DNA of 64,000 nucleotides, from assembly GCF_038096175.1 (NCBI RefSeq), contig NZ_CP151099.1, positions 5,372,001-5,436,000 on the forward strand, in the 5' to 3' direction. Positions 37,216 to 46,266 of this stretch are shown in pieces; the first letter of the stretch is position 1, and each line of letters starts with the position of its first letter. The stretch is from Nostoc sp. UHCC 0302 (lineage in GTDB: Bacteria; Cyanobacteriota; Cyanobacteriia; Cyanobacteriales; Nostocaceae). The translations under genes and the position numbers were made by a program. Below the pieces are notes generated by a model, which did no database searches, was not told the DNA's origin, and saw only the letters and a program-made list of their open reading frames with translations.

Positions 37216-37800
37216 ATGCTCAAGTTCCTGAAACAAGTTGGCGATTACGCCAAAGAAGCGGTGCAAGCCGGTCGTTACATTGGTCAGGGGCTTTCTGTCA
37301 CCTTCGATCATATGCGGCGGCGTCCGATTACCGTACAGTACCCTTACGAGAAATTGATTCCTGGCGAACGGTTTCGCGGTAGAATTCACTTTGAGTTTGA
37401 TAAGTGTATTGCTTGCGAAGTCTGTGTTCGAGTTTGTCCAATCAACCTGCCTGTGGTGGATTGGGAATTTGACAAAGCCAGCAAAAAGAAAAAGCTCAAT
37501 CACTACAGTATTGACTTTGGAGTTTGTATTTTCTGCGGTAACTGTGTGGAATATTGTCCCACTAACTGTCTATCAATGACAGAAGAGTATGAGCTTTCCA
37601 CTTACGATCGCCATGAATTGAACTACGACAACGTGGCGCTAGGTCGTCTGCCCTATAAAGTCACAGATGACCCAATGGTCACACCACTACGGGAACTAGT
37701 TTATCTACCCAAAGGTGTCCTCGAACCCCATGATCTACCTGTGGATGCGCCTCGTGCAGGTGCGCGTCCAGAAGACCTTGTAGAACAAACAGAAAAATAA
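37216..37800 (+). CDS. ndhI: NDH-1 subunit NdhI (two [4Fe-4S] clusters)
   Basis: A 194-residue peripheral-arm subunit. Two ferredoxin-type motifs, [17 protein letters not shown] and [17 protein letters not shown], bind the N6a/N6b-type [4Fe-4S] clusters that carry electrons towards plastoquinone. The start [20 protein letters not shown] and length agree with cyanobacterial NdhI. The leader has GAAGAGAGAG about 12 bases before the ATG. Confidence 0.97.
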   Translation: MLKFLKQVGDYAKEAVQAGRYIGQGLSVTFDHMRRRPITVQYPYEKLIPGERFRGRIHFEFDKCIACEVCVRVCPINLPVVDWEFDKASKKKKLNHYSIDFGVCIFCGNCVEYCPTNCLSMTEEYELSTYDRHELNYDNVALGRLPYKVTDDPMVTPLRELVYLPKGVLEPHDLPVDAPRAGARPEDLVEQTEK

Positions 37801-37804
37801 ATTT

Positions 37805-37883
37805 TATGGTCATTTGTCCCTTGTCATTAGTCATTTGTAATGAGTTGCTAATGACCAATGACTAATGACCAATGACCAATGAC
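37805..37883. repeat. CAATGAC/TCATTAG heptamer array between ndhI and ndhG
   Basis: GTCATTAGTCATTTG-type units at 37808-37842 are followed by complementary CTAATGACCAATGACC units at 37847-37884. The array ends at the ndhG leader and supplies a spurious in-frame ATG at 37879. Confidence 0.85.
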
Positions 37884-37905
37884 CCTTGACAGAGGACAAA
37901 AAACA

Positions 37906-38556
37906 GTGAATCTAGCCGAAGGAGTACAGACTGTTTCATTTGGCATACTGGCAGTGATGATGATTGGGGCGGCGCTTGGTGTGGTGCTGTCACCCAGTAT
38001 TGTCTATTCTGCCTTTATGCTAGGAGGCGTATTCATCAGCATATCGGGAATCTATCTGTTGCTGAACGCTGATTTTGTAGCATCAGCACAAGTGCTAATT
38101 TATGTTGGGGCGGTGAACGTGCTGATTTTGTTTGCCATTATGTTGGTAAACAAAAGACAAAATTTTGTACCATATCCCAATGCTTGGGTGCGGAAAGTAC
38201 TGACAGGGGTAGTTAGTTTAGGATTGTTTGCTCTTTTGAGTACGATGGTGTTGGCAACTCCTTGGAAGTACTCAACTACTTCTGTGGCTGGTGATAGTTC
38301 CATAGTTCTGATTGGTGAGCATTTATTCACTGACTTTTTGCTACCTTTTGAACTAGCTTCCATTTTGTTGTTAATCGCAATGGTGGGCGCAATTATTTTG
38401 GCACGTCGTGAGTATTTACCAGACCAAGTTACGCCTTCAGAATTGCCACAAACCGTTTTGACCTTGCCAGAACGCCCCAGAGAACTAGTATCAGCAAGGC
38501 GTGGGACTGGAACAAGCGGTACTGATACCAATCGTGGTGGCTCTCGTCGAGAATGA
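37906..38556 (+). CDS. ndhG: NDH-1 subunit NdhG (NuoJ-type)
   Basis: A 216-residue membrane subunit with about five hydrophobic helices (for example GILAVMMIGAALGVVLSPSI and VLIYVGAVNVLILFAIMLVN). The start is probably GTG 37906 (VNLAEGVQTVSFGILA), preceded by AGAGGA nine bases upstream. An in-frame ATG at 37879 lies inside the CAATGAC repeat array and would add nine repeat-encoded residues. The C-terminal tail (PRELVSARRGTGTSGTDTNR) is polar and variable. The spacer to ndhE is 277 bp. Confidence 0.94.
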   Translation: MNLAEGVQTVSFGILAVMMIGAALGVVLSPSIVYSAFMLGGVFISISGIYLLLNADFVASAQVLIYVGAVNVLILFAIMLVNKRQNFVPYPNAWVRKVLTGVVSLGLFALLSTMVLATPWKYSTTSVAGDSSIVLIGEHLFTDFLLPFELASILLLIAMVGAIILARREYLPDQVTPSELPQTVLTLPERPRELVSARRGTGTSGTDTNRGGSRRE

Positions 38557-38833
38557 GGGAGTAGGGAGTCGGGAGTGAGGGAATGGGGGAGATGAGGAGA
38601 ATAATAACTCCTAATTCAGCACTTAGCACCCTGAATGACGGCAGTTGCTTCTCCCTTGGTGTTAGCCTCTCCCTTTGAGAGAAGGGGAGACCAAGGCGTA
38701 GCTTGCTTCCCCGTAGGGGTACAAGTCGAGCATTGCCCGCCCAACGTACTGCCTCCCCAATGCCCCACGCCCAATCCCCTATGCAGTTCTTGAAAACTGA
38801 AAACTGAAAACTGACAACTGAACATAAAGATTC
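38557..38833. repeat. Repeat-filled spacer between ndhG and ndhE
   Basis: It begins with GGGAGTA/GGGAGTC heptamers (38557-38595). In the middle is a dispersed repeat (GGCGTAGCTTGCTTCCCCGT from 38695), also found inverted at 41596-41626, and at the end GAAAACT heptamers (38792-38820). The stem CTCTCCCTTT-GAG-AGAAGGGGAG lies at about 38667-38690. No gene is seen. Confidence 0.75.
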
Positions 38834-39139
38834 ATGCAACTTCAGTACTTTTTATTACTAGCAGCCGCTCTATTCTGCATCGGTATTTACGGCTTAATTA
38901 ACAGCCGGAACGCCGTACGGGTATTGATGTCAATTGAATTGCTGCTCAATGCCGTTAATCTGAATTTAATGGCATTTTCCAACTACCTTGACTCAACATT
39001 AATTAAGGGTCAGGTTTTCACTGTTTTTGTGATCACCGTGGCCGCAGCCGAGGCGGCGGTGGGTTTAGCGATCGTGCTTGCCATTTATCGCAACCGCGAT
39101 ACCGTCGATATGGAGCAGTTTAATCTCCTGAAGTGGTAA
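38834..39139 (+). CDS. ndhE: NDH-1 subunit NdhE (NuoK-type)
   Basis: A 101-residue antiporter-like membrane subunit with three helices. NuoK-family marks are [20 protein letters not shown], with the conserved Glu in the second helix, and the second Glu region [20 protein letters not shown]. It is the last ndh gene here; the stop is only six bases before the GTG start of nadK, so the two are almost certainly co-transcribed. Confidence 0.97.
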   Translation: MQLQYFLLLAAALFCIGIYGLINSRNAVRVLMSIELLLNAVNLNLMAFSNYLDSTLIKGQVFTVFVITVAAAEAAVGLAIVLAIYRNRDTVDMEQFNLLKW

Positions 39140-39145
39140 CAGTGC

Positions 39146-40066
39146 GTGCAACTCAAGCAGGTAATTATTGCTTATAAGGCGCGAGATGCCCAGAGTAAAC
39201 GCTGGGCAGAACTCTGCGCTAAACAACTAGAAAACCGCGATTGCCATGTGTTGATGGGGCCAAGCGGGCCAAAAGACAACCCTTATCCAGTGTTTTTGGC
39301 TTCGGCTGCTCAACCAATCGATCTGGCTTTGGTACTCGGTGGTGATGGTACGGTTTTAACTAGTGCCAGACATTTAGCCCCTGTTGGCATCCCAATTTTA
39401 GGAGTAAATGTTGGGGGTCATTTAGGATTTTTAACTGAGTCGGTGGAAGAGTTTCAGGATACAGAAAAAGTTTGGGATAGGTTGTTAGAGGATCGATATG
39501 CTGTCCAACGGCGGATGATGTTGCAAGCGGCGGTGTATGAGGGTCATGGCTCAAATTTGGAACCAGTGAGTGAGCGTTACCTGGCTTTGAATGAATTTTG
39601 TGTTAAACCTGCTTCTGCTGACCGGATGATTACCTCAATTCTAGAAATGGAAATTGACGGTGAGGTAGTCGATCAATATGTGGGAGACGGATTAATTATT
39701 GCCACTCCTACAGGCTCGACAGGTTACACCGTTTCTGCCAATGGCCCAATTATGCATGATGGTATGGAAGCGCTTACCATCACTCCGATTTGCCCGATGA
39801 GTCTTTCTAGTCGCCCCCTCGTTTTACCCCCTGGTTCTGTGGTCAGTGTTTGGCCTTTAGGAGATTACGATTTAAGCACCAAGCTGTGGACGGATGGGGT
39901 GTTAGGGACTTCAATTTGGCCAGGACACCGCGTTGATGTGCGGATGGCAGATTGTCGGGTTAAGTTTATTATTTTGCGGGAAAACAATTCATATTATCAG
40001 ACGCTGAGAGAGAAGTTGCTTTGGGCAGGTACAAGGGTTCGTTACAGCAATAATCATCGAAATTGA
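39146..40066 (+). CDS. nadK: NAD kinase
   Basis: A 306-residue ATP-NAD kinase that makes NADP from NAD in the cytosol. Family motifs are LVLGGDGTVLTSARHL (GGDGT), GVNVGGHLGFLTE, GDGLIIATPTGSTGYTVSANGP and CPMSLSSRPLVLP. The start is GTG 39146, giving MQLKQVIIAYKARD. Its position six bases behind ndhE ties NADP supply to NDH-1 expression. A strong hairpin follows about 90 bp after the stop. Confidence 0.95.
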   Translation: MQLKQVIIAYKARDAQSKRWAELCAKQLENRDCHVLMGPSGPKDNPYPVFLASAAQPIDLALVLGGDGTVLTSARHLAPVGIPILGVNVGGHLGFLTESVEEFQDTEKVWDRLLEDRYAVQRRMMLQAAVYEGHGSNLEPVSERYLALNEFCVKPASADRMITSILEMEIDGEVVDQYVGDGLIIATPTGSTGYTVSANGPIMHDGMEALTITPICPMSLSSRPLVLPPGSVVSVWPLGDYDLSTKLWTDGVLGTSIWPGHRVDVRMADCRVKFIILRENNSYYQTLREKLLWAGTRVRYSNNHRN

Positions 40067-40154
40067 TTAAGTATCTAACAGAGCTTTTGCCACAGCTTGT
40101 CTGTGAGGTTTGTAAAAAAAACTGCTCAAAGAGCGATCGCCAGCAAAATTTTCC

Positions 40155-40188
40155 AAGCCCCCAGATATATTATATCTGGGGGCTTTCT
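40155..40188 (+). terminator. Terminator of the ndhAIGE-nadK operon
   Basis: AAGCCCCCAGATATA (40155-40169) pairs with TATATCTGGGGGCTT (40171-40185), a perfect long stem followed by TCT. It is the first strong hairpin after nadK. Confidence 0.82.
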
Positions 40189-40560
40189 GCCTATATTGTG
40201 AGTTCATTCGTCAATTTGGATTCATAACCTATTTAAAAGCGAAATTTTGTATCTTATTGCCAGATTTTTTTAAAATTCAAGCTCATAATAAAAACACTTA
40301 CCTCTAATACAAGAAAGTAAGCAGTAATTGTGCATCCTAAACTGTAAGCAAAGACGGATTTAGGAGCTATTATTCTGCCCCTTTTCCCCACTAGATAGGT
40401 TTTTTGCGGGTTAGTTAGTACTTTATGCAATGGTAAGATAAACGCCACAAAACTCTGTACTACACCACAAAATATTTTTCTAAGAGTTCTATAGTGAGGT
40501 CTATTTCTGCATTGCCTAAATCCTAGTAGGATATTTCAAAAAATCGAAGTAGGAAGACAG
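40189..40560. other. 372-bp gap before the acyltransferase gene
   Basis: It holds no clear gene. A 64-codon minus-strand frame (40254-40448) with one hydrophobic stretch is possible but lacks a ribosome binding site. Confidence 0.45.
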
Positions 40561-41343
40561 ATGGAAATTTATTACCGCAACATCAATTACCCACTGAGTC
40601 CTCCTCCGCTCCTGAAAGATTTTCCTGTTTTGCAAACTGAAAAATATATCCTACGACTTGCCTCAACTGAAGAAGAATTAAAATCTATTTTGCGGTTGCG
40701 TTTTGAAGTTTTTAATTTGGAACTAGGCTTGGGATTCTCTACTTCTAACCTTACCCAGATGGATGAAGACCAGTTTGATGCAGTTTGCCATCATTTGTTA
40801 CTAATCTCCAAACAGACCGGGGAAACGATTGGAACTTATCGAATGCAAACTTATATAATGGCTTCTCAAGGGCTAGGTTTTGATGCGGCTGACATATTTA
40901 ATCTCAATACGATTCCCGACTCTGTGCTTCAGGCATCCGTAGAAGTTGGGCGTGCATGTATAGCTAAAGAATTCCGCAATATTCAAGCACTTTTATTACT
41001 TTGGGAAGGGCTAGCAAATTATCTTATCTGGAGTAGAAAACAATATTTTTTCGGCTGTGCATCATTACTAACACAATCTCCTTGTGAAGCTGCTTGTGCT
41101 TATGATTATTTTCAGCAAAATAACTTGATGCATCCAAGTATTTTAGTTTATCCAAATTCACAATCTTTTCTGGATGTTACCCCAAAATGTATAGATTCAT
41201 ATAATGTGGAACTCCCTAATATTTTACAGGCATATTTGAGTATTGGAGCAAAAATATGTAGCCTTCCAGCTATTGATAGACAGTTCAAAACTATTGATTT
41301 TTTAACTATATCTAATATTGCAGACTTTTATAGATGGCGTTAA
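40561..41343 (+). CDS. GNAT-fold N-acyltransferase (hemolysin/OlsB-like, Acetyltransf_5)
   Basis: A 260-residue protein. The N-terminal half shows YILRLASTEEELKSILRLRFEVF, HLLLISKQTGETIGTYRM and SVEVGRACIAKEFRN, the pattern of acyltransferases that take an acyl group from an acyl carrier protein or act like autoinducer synthases (OlsB, hemolysin-like, FeeM families). The product may be an N-acyl amino acid or acyl-ornithine lipid, but there is no OlsA partner in the window. It is about 490 bp downstream of nadK and followed by a MITE-like element. Confidence 0.8.
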   Translation: MEIYYRNINYPLSPPPLLKDFPVLQTEKYILRLASTEEELKSILRLRFEVFNLELGLGFSTSNLTQMDEDQFDAVCHHLLLISKQTGETIGTYRMQTYIMASQGLGFDAADIFNLNTIPDSVLQASVEVGRACIAKEFRNIQALLLLWEGLANYLIWSRKQYFFGCASLLTQSPCEAACAYDYFQQNNLMHPSILVYPNSQSFLDVTPKCIDSYNVELPNILQAYLSIGAKICSLPAIDRQFKTIDFLTISNIADFYRWR

Positions 41344-42073
41344 TCGTTTTGTAAACAAACTATGATTTTACATATTTTTTTATCAACTCATGCAGTAACA
41401 AAAAATATGCTAGATTCAAAATTTCTATTTCAGAAGTAAAACAGGCTTTATACTTAGCTCTAAGACATGCAGCAGAATTCAGGAGTCAGAAACCAGAATT
41501 CAGAAGTTATACCAATTTTCTTGTATGAAAGCAACACATGGCTTGTAATTGCGCTTCAGCGCAATTACAAGCCATGTGTTGGGTGAGTTCCCCAACTTGT
41601 ACCCCCACAGGGAAGCAAGCTACGCCTTGGTCTTCCTTAGAAGAAAGCGTACTAGCTAATAGCTTCTTTCTGTGGGCTGTTGAACTTCGGAGCTTTGTTG
41701 CTGTAGCCCCATTAAGGGTGAACATAGCGTAGCCTGACATAGAATTAGTATAAATGTAATTTAGTACTCTAACGTGTCGAAAATAACTTATCTTTGGCTT
41801 CCAAAAAAACCAGAAAATACCTGTTTAATTTGTTTGAGAAAACTAGTTTAATACCGGATGAAGCAATTTTCCTTTAACTTCACATCTCAGCTTCAAAACC
41901 AAAAGCAGTTTTGCGGTATTTGATACAACCTTATTCAATTCTTTTCAGGTTAATAGAAGAGAGGTGTTAATCGCTCATTTCAGAAAGGCGATGCTTGGGG
42001 TAATCTCCGCTAACACACTTCACCTAATCTGCCTGAATAAAATCTTTTGGACACCGTTTGGGGAAATCTAATT
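41344..42073. other. 730-bp gap with a MITE-like element
   Basis: The MITE-like element (41507-41753) is preceded by AGAATTCAGGAGTCAGAA direct repeats (41473-41505). The 320 bp between the element and the glycosyltransferase gene are AT-rich and hold no gene. Confidence 0.6.
41507..41753. mobile_element. MITE-like element with a 23-bp perfect internal inverted repeat
   Basis: The ends are TTATACCAATT (41507-41517) and AATTAGTATAA (41743-41753), an 11-base terminal inverted repeat with one mismatch. Inside, bases 41532-41554 and 41559-41581 form a perfect 23-bp stem (starting CAACACATGGCTTGTAATTG) around TTCA. It also holds an inverted copy of the dispersed GCTTGCTTCCCCGTAGGGGT-type repeat (41596-41626). 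There is no transposase, so it would depend on a helper element. Open frames across it on both strands are rejected. Confidence 0.65.
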
Positions 42074-43741
42074 ATGCGCCATCTCAAACTTACTCCGAGT
42101 TGGTTGCGGTTTTTAATTGTATTTTTATTGGTAATGAGTATATTGTTTCGCTTTTTTAATCTTGACAGCAAAGTTTTCTGGCATGATGAAACTTATACCT
42201 CATTAAGGATTTCTGGTTATACAACAATTAAAGTTAAACAGCAAATTTTTAATGGTCGTGTCATTACTAAAGAAAGTTTTGCCAAGTTCCAAGGTTTCAA
42301 TCCAGAAAATACCTTGAATGACACAATTATGTCTTTGGCAACAGAAGATTCTCAACATCCACCACTGTATTATTTAATAGCCCGATTTTGGTTACAAATT
42401 TTTGGTAACTCGGTAACAGCAATCAGAAGTTTATCGGTCTTCATCAGCTTGCTGGTTTTTCCTTGTATTTATTGGCTATGCCAAGAATTATTTAATGTTC
42501 CGTTATCTCTACCTGGGATAGCGATCGCACTCATGGCAATCTCTCCAATTCACCTAGTCTATGCTCAAGAAGCACAGCCATATATTCTCTGGTTAGTCAC
42601 CATTTTACTATCTAGTGCTGCACTACTGCGAGCAATGCGGGTGGAATCACAAGAGAAAGATGAGTTAACCAAAAGACAAAAACCAACAGATAGCTTCAAT
42701 AATTGGAGTATTTATGCAGTAACTTTAACACTGAGTTTATATACATTTTTATGGAGTGGATTTGTAGCAGTTGCTCATGGAATCTATGTAATGACAACTG
42801 CTCGATTTAAGTTGACTGAAACCGTTAGAACTTATGTGCTAGCTTCTTTAGTAAGTTTTTTAGCTTTTCTGCCTTGGATGGCTATTGTATTTGCTGACTT
42901 TTTCCAGTTTCTGATTTCATCAGATGGAACAAAAATACAGTTATCATTAACCCCTGTAATCCCATTTTTGCTGATGCAGTTAAGCAGGATTTTTATTGAT
43001 TTTGACTTAAGCTTAGAAAATCCTCTTAGCTATTTAATTTTGTTTATTGTTCTAATTTTGGTCGGATACGCAATGTATTTTATTTGTCAGACAACTAATT
43101 ACAAAGTATGGATATTTATCCTAGCATTAGTAATAGTGCCTGCACTACCACTAATGCTACCTGATTTAATTTCAGGTAGTATCCGCTCAAATGCTGAACC
43201 ATATTTAATCCCATCATATTTAGGGATTCAATTGGCTACTGCTTACTTACTAGCTACACAAATATATAATGGGAACTTTTCACGCCGGAGCATTTGGCAA
43301 ATCATTATGGCGTTGGTGATTATTTGTGGTCTGGTTTCTTATAAGGTAAATTCTCAAGCAGAGACTTGGTGGAATAAGGGTGTCAGCTATAGTAATCCAC
43401 AAGTTGCCCAAATCATCAATCAGACTACTAGTCCACTTTTTATTAGTGATGCTTTTGGTGATAATTATGGTAATATCTTTTCTCTAAGCTATCTTTTAAA
43501 ACCAAAAGTGCGTTTTATATTAGTCCAAGACGAAAAAATTCCCAAAATCCCTGATGGTTTTACTGACGTTTTTTTATTCAATCCTTCCTTTAGCTGGCGC
43601 ACAACGATAGAAAAAAGGTATAAATTGAAAACAGAGATTGTTTATAATGACAACTATTATTCAGTCTGGAAATTAGTTAAATCTGTAAAATCACGACCAA
43701 TGATAACCAAGTTAACTAAAGAAAACTTAGAACTGTCTTAG
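42074..43741 (+). CDS. Membrane glycosyltransferase, GT39/ArnT-like (GT-C fold)
   Basis: A 555-residue protein with about 11 hydrophobic helices. After the first helix (FLIVFLLVMSILFRFFNL) it has the acidic pair VFWHDETYTSL, the conserved DE of GT-C enzymes that use polyprenyl-phosphate sugars. The loop DSQHPPLYYLIARFW is the second conserved segment of this family. It would act on the periplasmic face, adding a sugar to protein, lipid or polysaccharide; the acceptor is unknown. The ATG at 42074 (MRHLKLTPSW) is preferred to an upstream TTG at 42047. No other sugar gene is adjacent. Confidence 0.85.
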   Translation: MRHLKLTPSWLRFLIVFLLVMSILFRFFNLDSKVFWHDETYTSLRISGYTTIKVKQQIFNGRVITKESFAKFQGFNPENTLNDTIMSLATEDSQHPPLYYLIARFWLQIFGNSVTAIRSLSVFISLLVFPCIYWLCQELFNVPLSLPGIAIALMAISPIHLVYAQEAQPYILWLVTILLSSAALLRAMRVESQEKDELTKRQKPTDSFNNWSIYAVTLTLSLYTFLWSGFVAVAHGIYVMTTARFKLTETVRTYVLASLVSFLAFLPWMAIVFADFFQFLISSDGTKIQLSLTPVIPFLLMQLSRIFIDFDLSLENPLSYLILFIVLILVGYAMYFICQTTNYKVWIFILALVIVPALPLMLPDLISGSIRSNAEPYLIPSYLGIQLATAYLLATQIYNGNFSRRSIWQIIMALVIICGLVSYKVNSQAETWWNKGVSYSNPQVAQIINQTTSPLFISDAFGDNYGNIFSLSYLLKPKVRFILVQDEKIPKIPDGFTDVFLFNPSFSWRTTIEKRYKLKTEIVYNDNYYSVWKLVKSVKSRPMITKLTKENLELS

Positions 43742-43963
43742 GTGTTTTGTTCAAAAGCAACACAGTGTTTATCTATCAATCTTTATCTTATAAATATGAA
43801 ATATTGTAAACTGCGATCGCCTTTAGCATTATCTATTAGGTAATTTATATAAGAAGCATACTGTCAAGCAAAAATATTAATTTTGAAGAAAAGCTTAAAT
43901 TAAACTTAGTAATAGCACAAGCAGTTAAATTGTCATTAGCAAAAATTTGAGGGAATCAAAGCA

Positions 43964-44419
43964 GTGAAATTTCAGCATCTAGCCATTATTGGGATTCTTA
44001 CTGTTGTAACTATTAGCTGTACAAGAGAGGTAACTTCAAATACCACAGAGACTCAAGAACAAGCTACGACAACCACAGCAAGTCCAGCAGCGGCTTCTGG
44101 AACCTTTAAGGCCGGAGAACACGTTACTCAAGGAGCAGTCAGCGTTGTAACTAAAGAAGGGAAACGCTACCTGGAGTTTAATCAAAATTTTAAAACTGCT
44201 CAAGGGCCTGATTTATTTGTAATTCTATATCGTACTGATACACCGCCTAAATCTGGTATTAAGGAGAAAGATTATGTCAGTATTGCTCGCTTACAAAAAA
44301 ACAACGGTTCTCAACGCTACGCCTTGCCTGAGAATGTGAAATTGGCAGACTTTGGCTCTGTAGCTATCTGGTGTCGCAAATTCAATGCCACTTTTGGTTA
44401 TGCATCTTTGAAAGCATGA
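43964..44419 (+). CDS. DM13-domain lipoprotein
   Basis: A 151-residue secreted lipoprotein. A signal peptide with lipobox TVVTISC (Cys about 19) is followed by a Thr-rich linker, then a DM13 domain (about 45-150) containing SGTFKAGEHVTQGAVSVVTK, GPDLFVILYRTDTPP and SVAIWCRKFNATFGYASL. DM13 domains resemble cytochrome-like or DOMON redox modules and carry a conserved Cys, here in AIWCRKF. A role in electron transfer at the cell surface is suggested for the family but unproven. The start is GTG 43964. Confidence 0.85.
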   Translation: MKFQHLAIIGILTVVTISCTREVTSNTTETQEQATTTTASPAAASGTFKAGEHVTQGAVSVVTKEGKRYLEFNQNFKTAQGPDLFVILYRTDTPPKSGIKEKDYVSIARLQKNNGSQRYALPENVKLADFGSVAIWCRKFNATFGYASLKA

Positions 44420-44494
44420 TATTGAAGAAGAATTCAGAATCAATTAATATTAGATGCAAATTAAACTAACAGTAGTTTAACAGGATGCAACAGA

Positions 44495-45667
44495 TTACAA
44501 TGGCAGCGTTACTATCACCGTTGTTCCAGCATCCTGCTCACTTTCTAATTGAATATGACCGCCATGTAAATCCACGCACTTTTTAACTATAGAGAGTCCT
44601 AGCCCTGTTCCTTGAACTACACCTACATTACTGGCGCGATAGAAAGTTTGAAACAATCGGGCTTGGTCTTTAAGCGGAATGCCTATTCCCCGGTCTCTTA
44701 CCTGAAAAGTTGCAAGACCATCTTTGCAAATCAAATCAAACCAGATAGTGCTATTTGGCGGAGAATACTTAATAGCATTAGAGAGTAAATTAGTAAAGAT
44801 GCAATTTAGTAAATCCTCATCCATACAAGCTTGAGCAGATTCTCCTTGAAAGGTAAAGATAATATTGTGCTGACTGCCTACACTGAGTTGAATAATATCT
44901 GTGAGTTCGCTACAGAAGTTTTCTAAATTTACAGGTGCAGGTTTGTATTCAAGTTTGGCTGCTTCAGTTTTACTCAAGAACAATACTTCATCTAAAAGTT
45001 GAAGCATTTGGTTGATAGCATTTTGAATCCGATCAAAATATTTAGTTCTTCGTTCGTCAGTCAGTTTGTCACTGTTATATTCGAGGATATCTACAGATGT
45101 CCGAATCGTAGTCATAGGGGTGCGGAACTCGTGGGAGACCATTGCTACAAAGTTGGACTTTAGCTCGTTGAGTTCCTGTTCTTTTGCCAGTGCTTGACGG
45201 GTACGTTCTTCACTTTCCCGGATTTGGTTAAGAATTTCACCCCGTTCAACGGCATAGCGAATGGCGCGGACTAATCGTTGCATCGTCATTTGATCTTTAA
45301 CAAGATAGTCTTGAGCGCCTTCTGCCAAAGCTTGCAATGCTAAATCTTCATCATCAAGTCCTGTTAGTACCACAACTGGAATATCGGGTATTGCTGCCCG
45401 AAATTCTTTGAGTGTCTCTAGTCCAATAGAGTCTGGGAGGCTAAGGTCTAACAGCACTAGGTCGAATCTGCGTTGTCTTCCGCTCTCAGTCTCATCATCA
45501 AGCGTCAGAGTGGAGTTTTCTCGGCTAGCATCTATCGCCTCAGATAGGCGTTCAACGTGAGATAAATGCCATTCTTCTTGATCTGCATACAAAAAAATCT
45601 GGTGTAGCAGACGTGCATCACTAGGACTATCTTCTACCAGCAGAATATGAATCCTGATTTTTTCCAT
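44495..45667 (-). CDS. Hybrid protein: N-terminal receiver plus histidine kinase
   Basis: A 390-residue protein, third gene of a two-component cluster read leftwards. Residues 1-140 are a receiver (phosphorylation Asp in FDLVLLDLSLPDSIGLETL, Lys in DYLVKDQMTMQRL). About 150-390 are HisKA (VAMVSHEFRTPMTTIRTSVD) and HATPase (N-box FTNLLSNAIKYSPPNS, G1 QVRDRGIGIPL, G2 GTGLGLSIVK). A REC-kinase of this type can relay phosphate from the upstream kinase and Rcp-like regulator. It is 106 bp downstream of the response regulator gene. Confidence 0.92.
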   Translation of the reverse strand: MEKIRIHILLVEDSPSDARLLHQIFLYADQEEWHLSHVERLSEAIDASRENSTLTLDDETESGRQRRFDLVLLDLSLPDSIGLETLKEFRAAIPDIPVVVLTGLDDEDLALQALAEGAQDYLVKDQMTMQRLVRAIRYAVERGEILNQIRESEERTRQALAKEQELNELKSNFVAMVSHEFRTPMTTIRTSVDILEYNSDKLTDERRTKYFDRIQNAINQMLQLLDEVLFLSKTEAAKLEYKPAPVNLENFCSELTDIIQLSVGSQHNIIFTFQGESAQACMDEDLLNCIFTNLLSNAIKYSPPNSTIWFDLICKDGLATFQVRDRGIGIPLKDQARLFQTFYRASNVGVVQGTGLGLSIVKKCVDLHGGHIQLESEQDAGTTVIVTLPL

Positions 45668-45773
45668 AGTACAGAGTTATATCAATTAACCGGATAATCT
45701 CCTGATCTCAGATTTGTTAAAAAGCGCCACATCTTCTGCCGTTGTGAGCAAAAATTAAAATTCAACAAGCTAA

Positions 45774-46220
45774 TTACTCTCGTGGTAGTGCCACTGCTGC
45801 TAGCCAAAAATCTTTGATCAACTGTACAACCTCAATGAACTGGTAGACATCAAGCGGTTTTGTGACGTAGCAATTAGCACTGAGATTATAGGTGCGTAGT
45901 ATGTCATGCTCATCAGTTGAAGTAGTCATAACGACAACAGGAATGAGTTTGAGATTAGGATCGGTTTTAATTTCTTTTAGCACGTCGCGACCATCCAGCC
46001 CTGGGAGGTTTAGGTCAAGTAAGATTAAGTCCGGACGGGGGGCATCAGCAAACTCTCCTTCTTGTCGTAGGTATTCTATAGCAGTTTCACCATCTTCAAC
46101 CCAATGCAAGTTATTGGCAATTTTGGCATTCAGAAAGCCTTTGATGGTGAGGTTAGCATCGCTTGGAGAGTCTTCAACTAGCAAAATCTCAATGTGGCGG
46201 AATGCCTGAACGTGTATCAT
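45774..46220 (-). CDS. Rcp1-type single-domain response regulator
   Basis: A 148-residue receiver: acidic pair [12 protein letters not shown], phosphorylation Asp in [19 protein letters not shown], Thr in [12 protein letters not shown] and Lys in [12 protein letters not shown]. Length and the SPSDANL motif match Rcp1-like regulators that partner phytochrome-type or PAS kinases in cyanobacteria. It lies 46 bp behind the kinase gene, so the pair is probably cognate. Confidence 0.92.
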   Translation of the reverse strand: MIHVQAFRHIEILLVEDSPSDANLTIKGFLNAKIANNLHWVEDGETAIEYLRQEGEFADAPRPDLILLDLNLPGLDGRDVLKEIKTDPNLKLIPVVVMTTSTDEHDILRTYNLSANCYVTKPLDVYQFIEVVQLIKDFWLAAVALPRE

Positions 46221-46266
46221 AATGTTATTAATCTGATATTAAACACTTACAAAATTATAAAGTAAG

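Noticed and set aside
40254-40448. 64-codon minus-strand frame with a hydrophobic stretch after nadK
   Set aside because: No ribosome binding site and no known family; cannot be told from chance.
41507-41740. Open frames on both strands at 41507-41740
   Set aside because: They lie wholly within the MITE-like element and mirror its inverted repeats.
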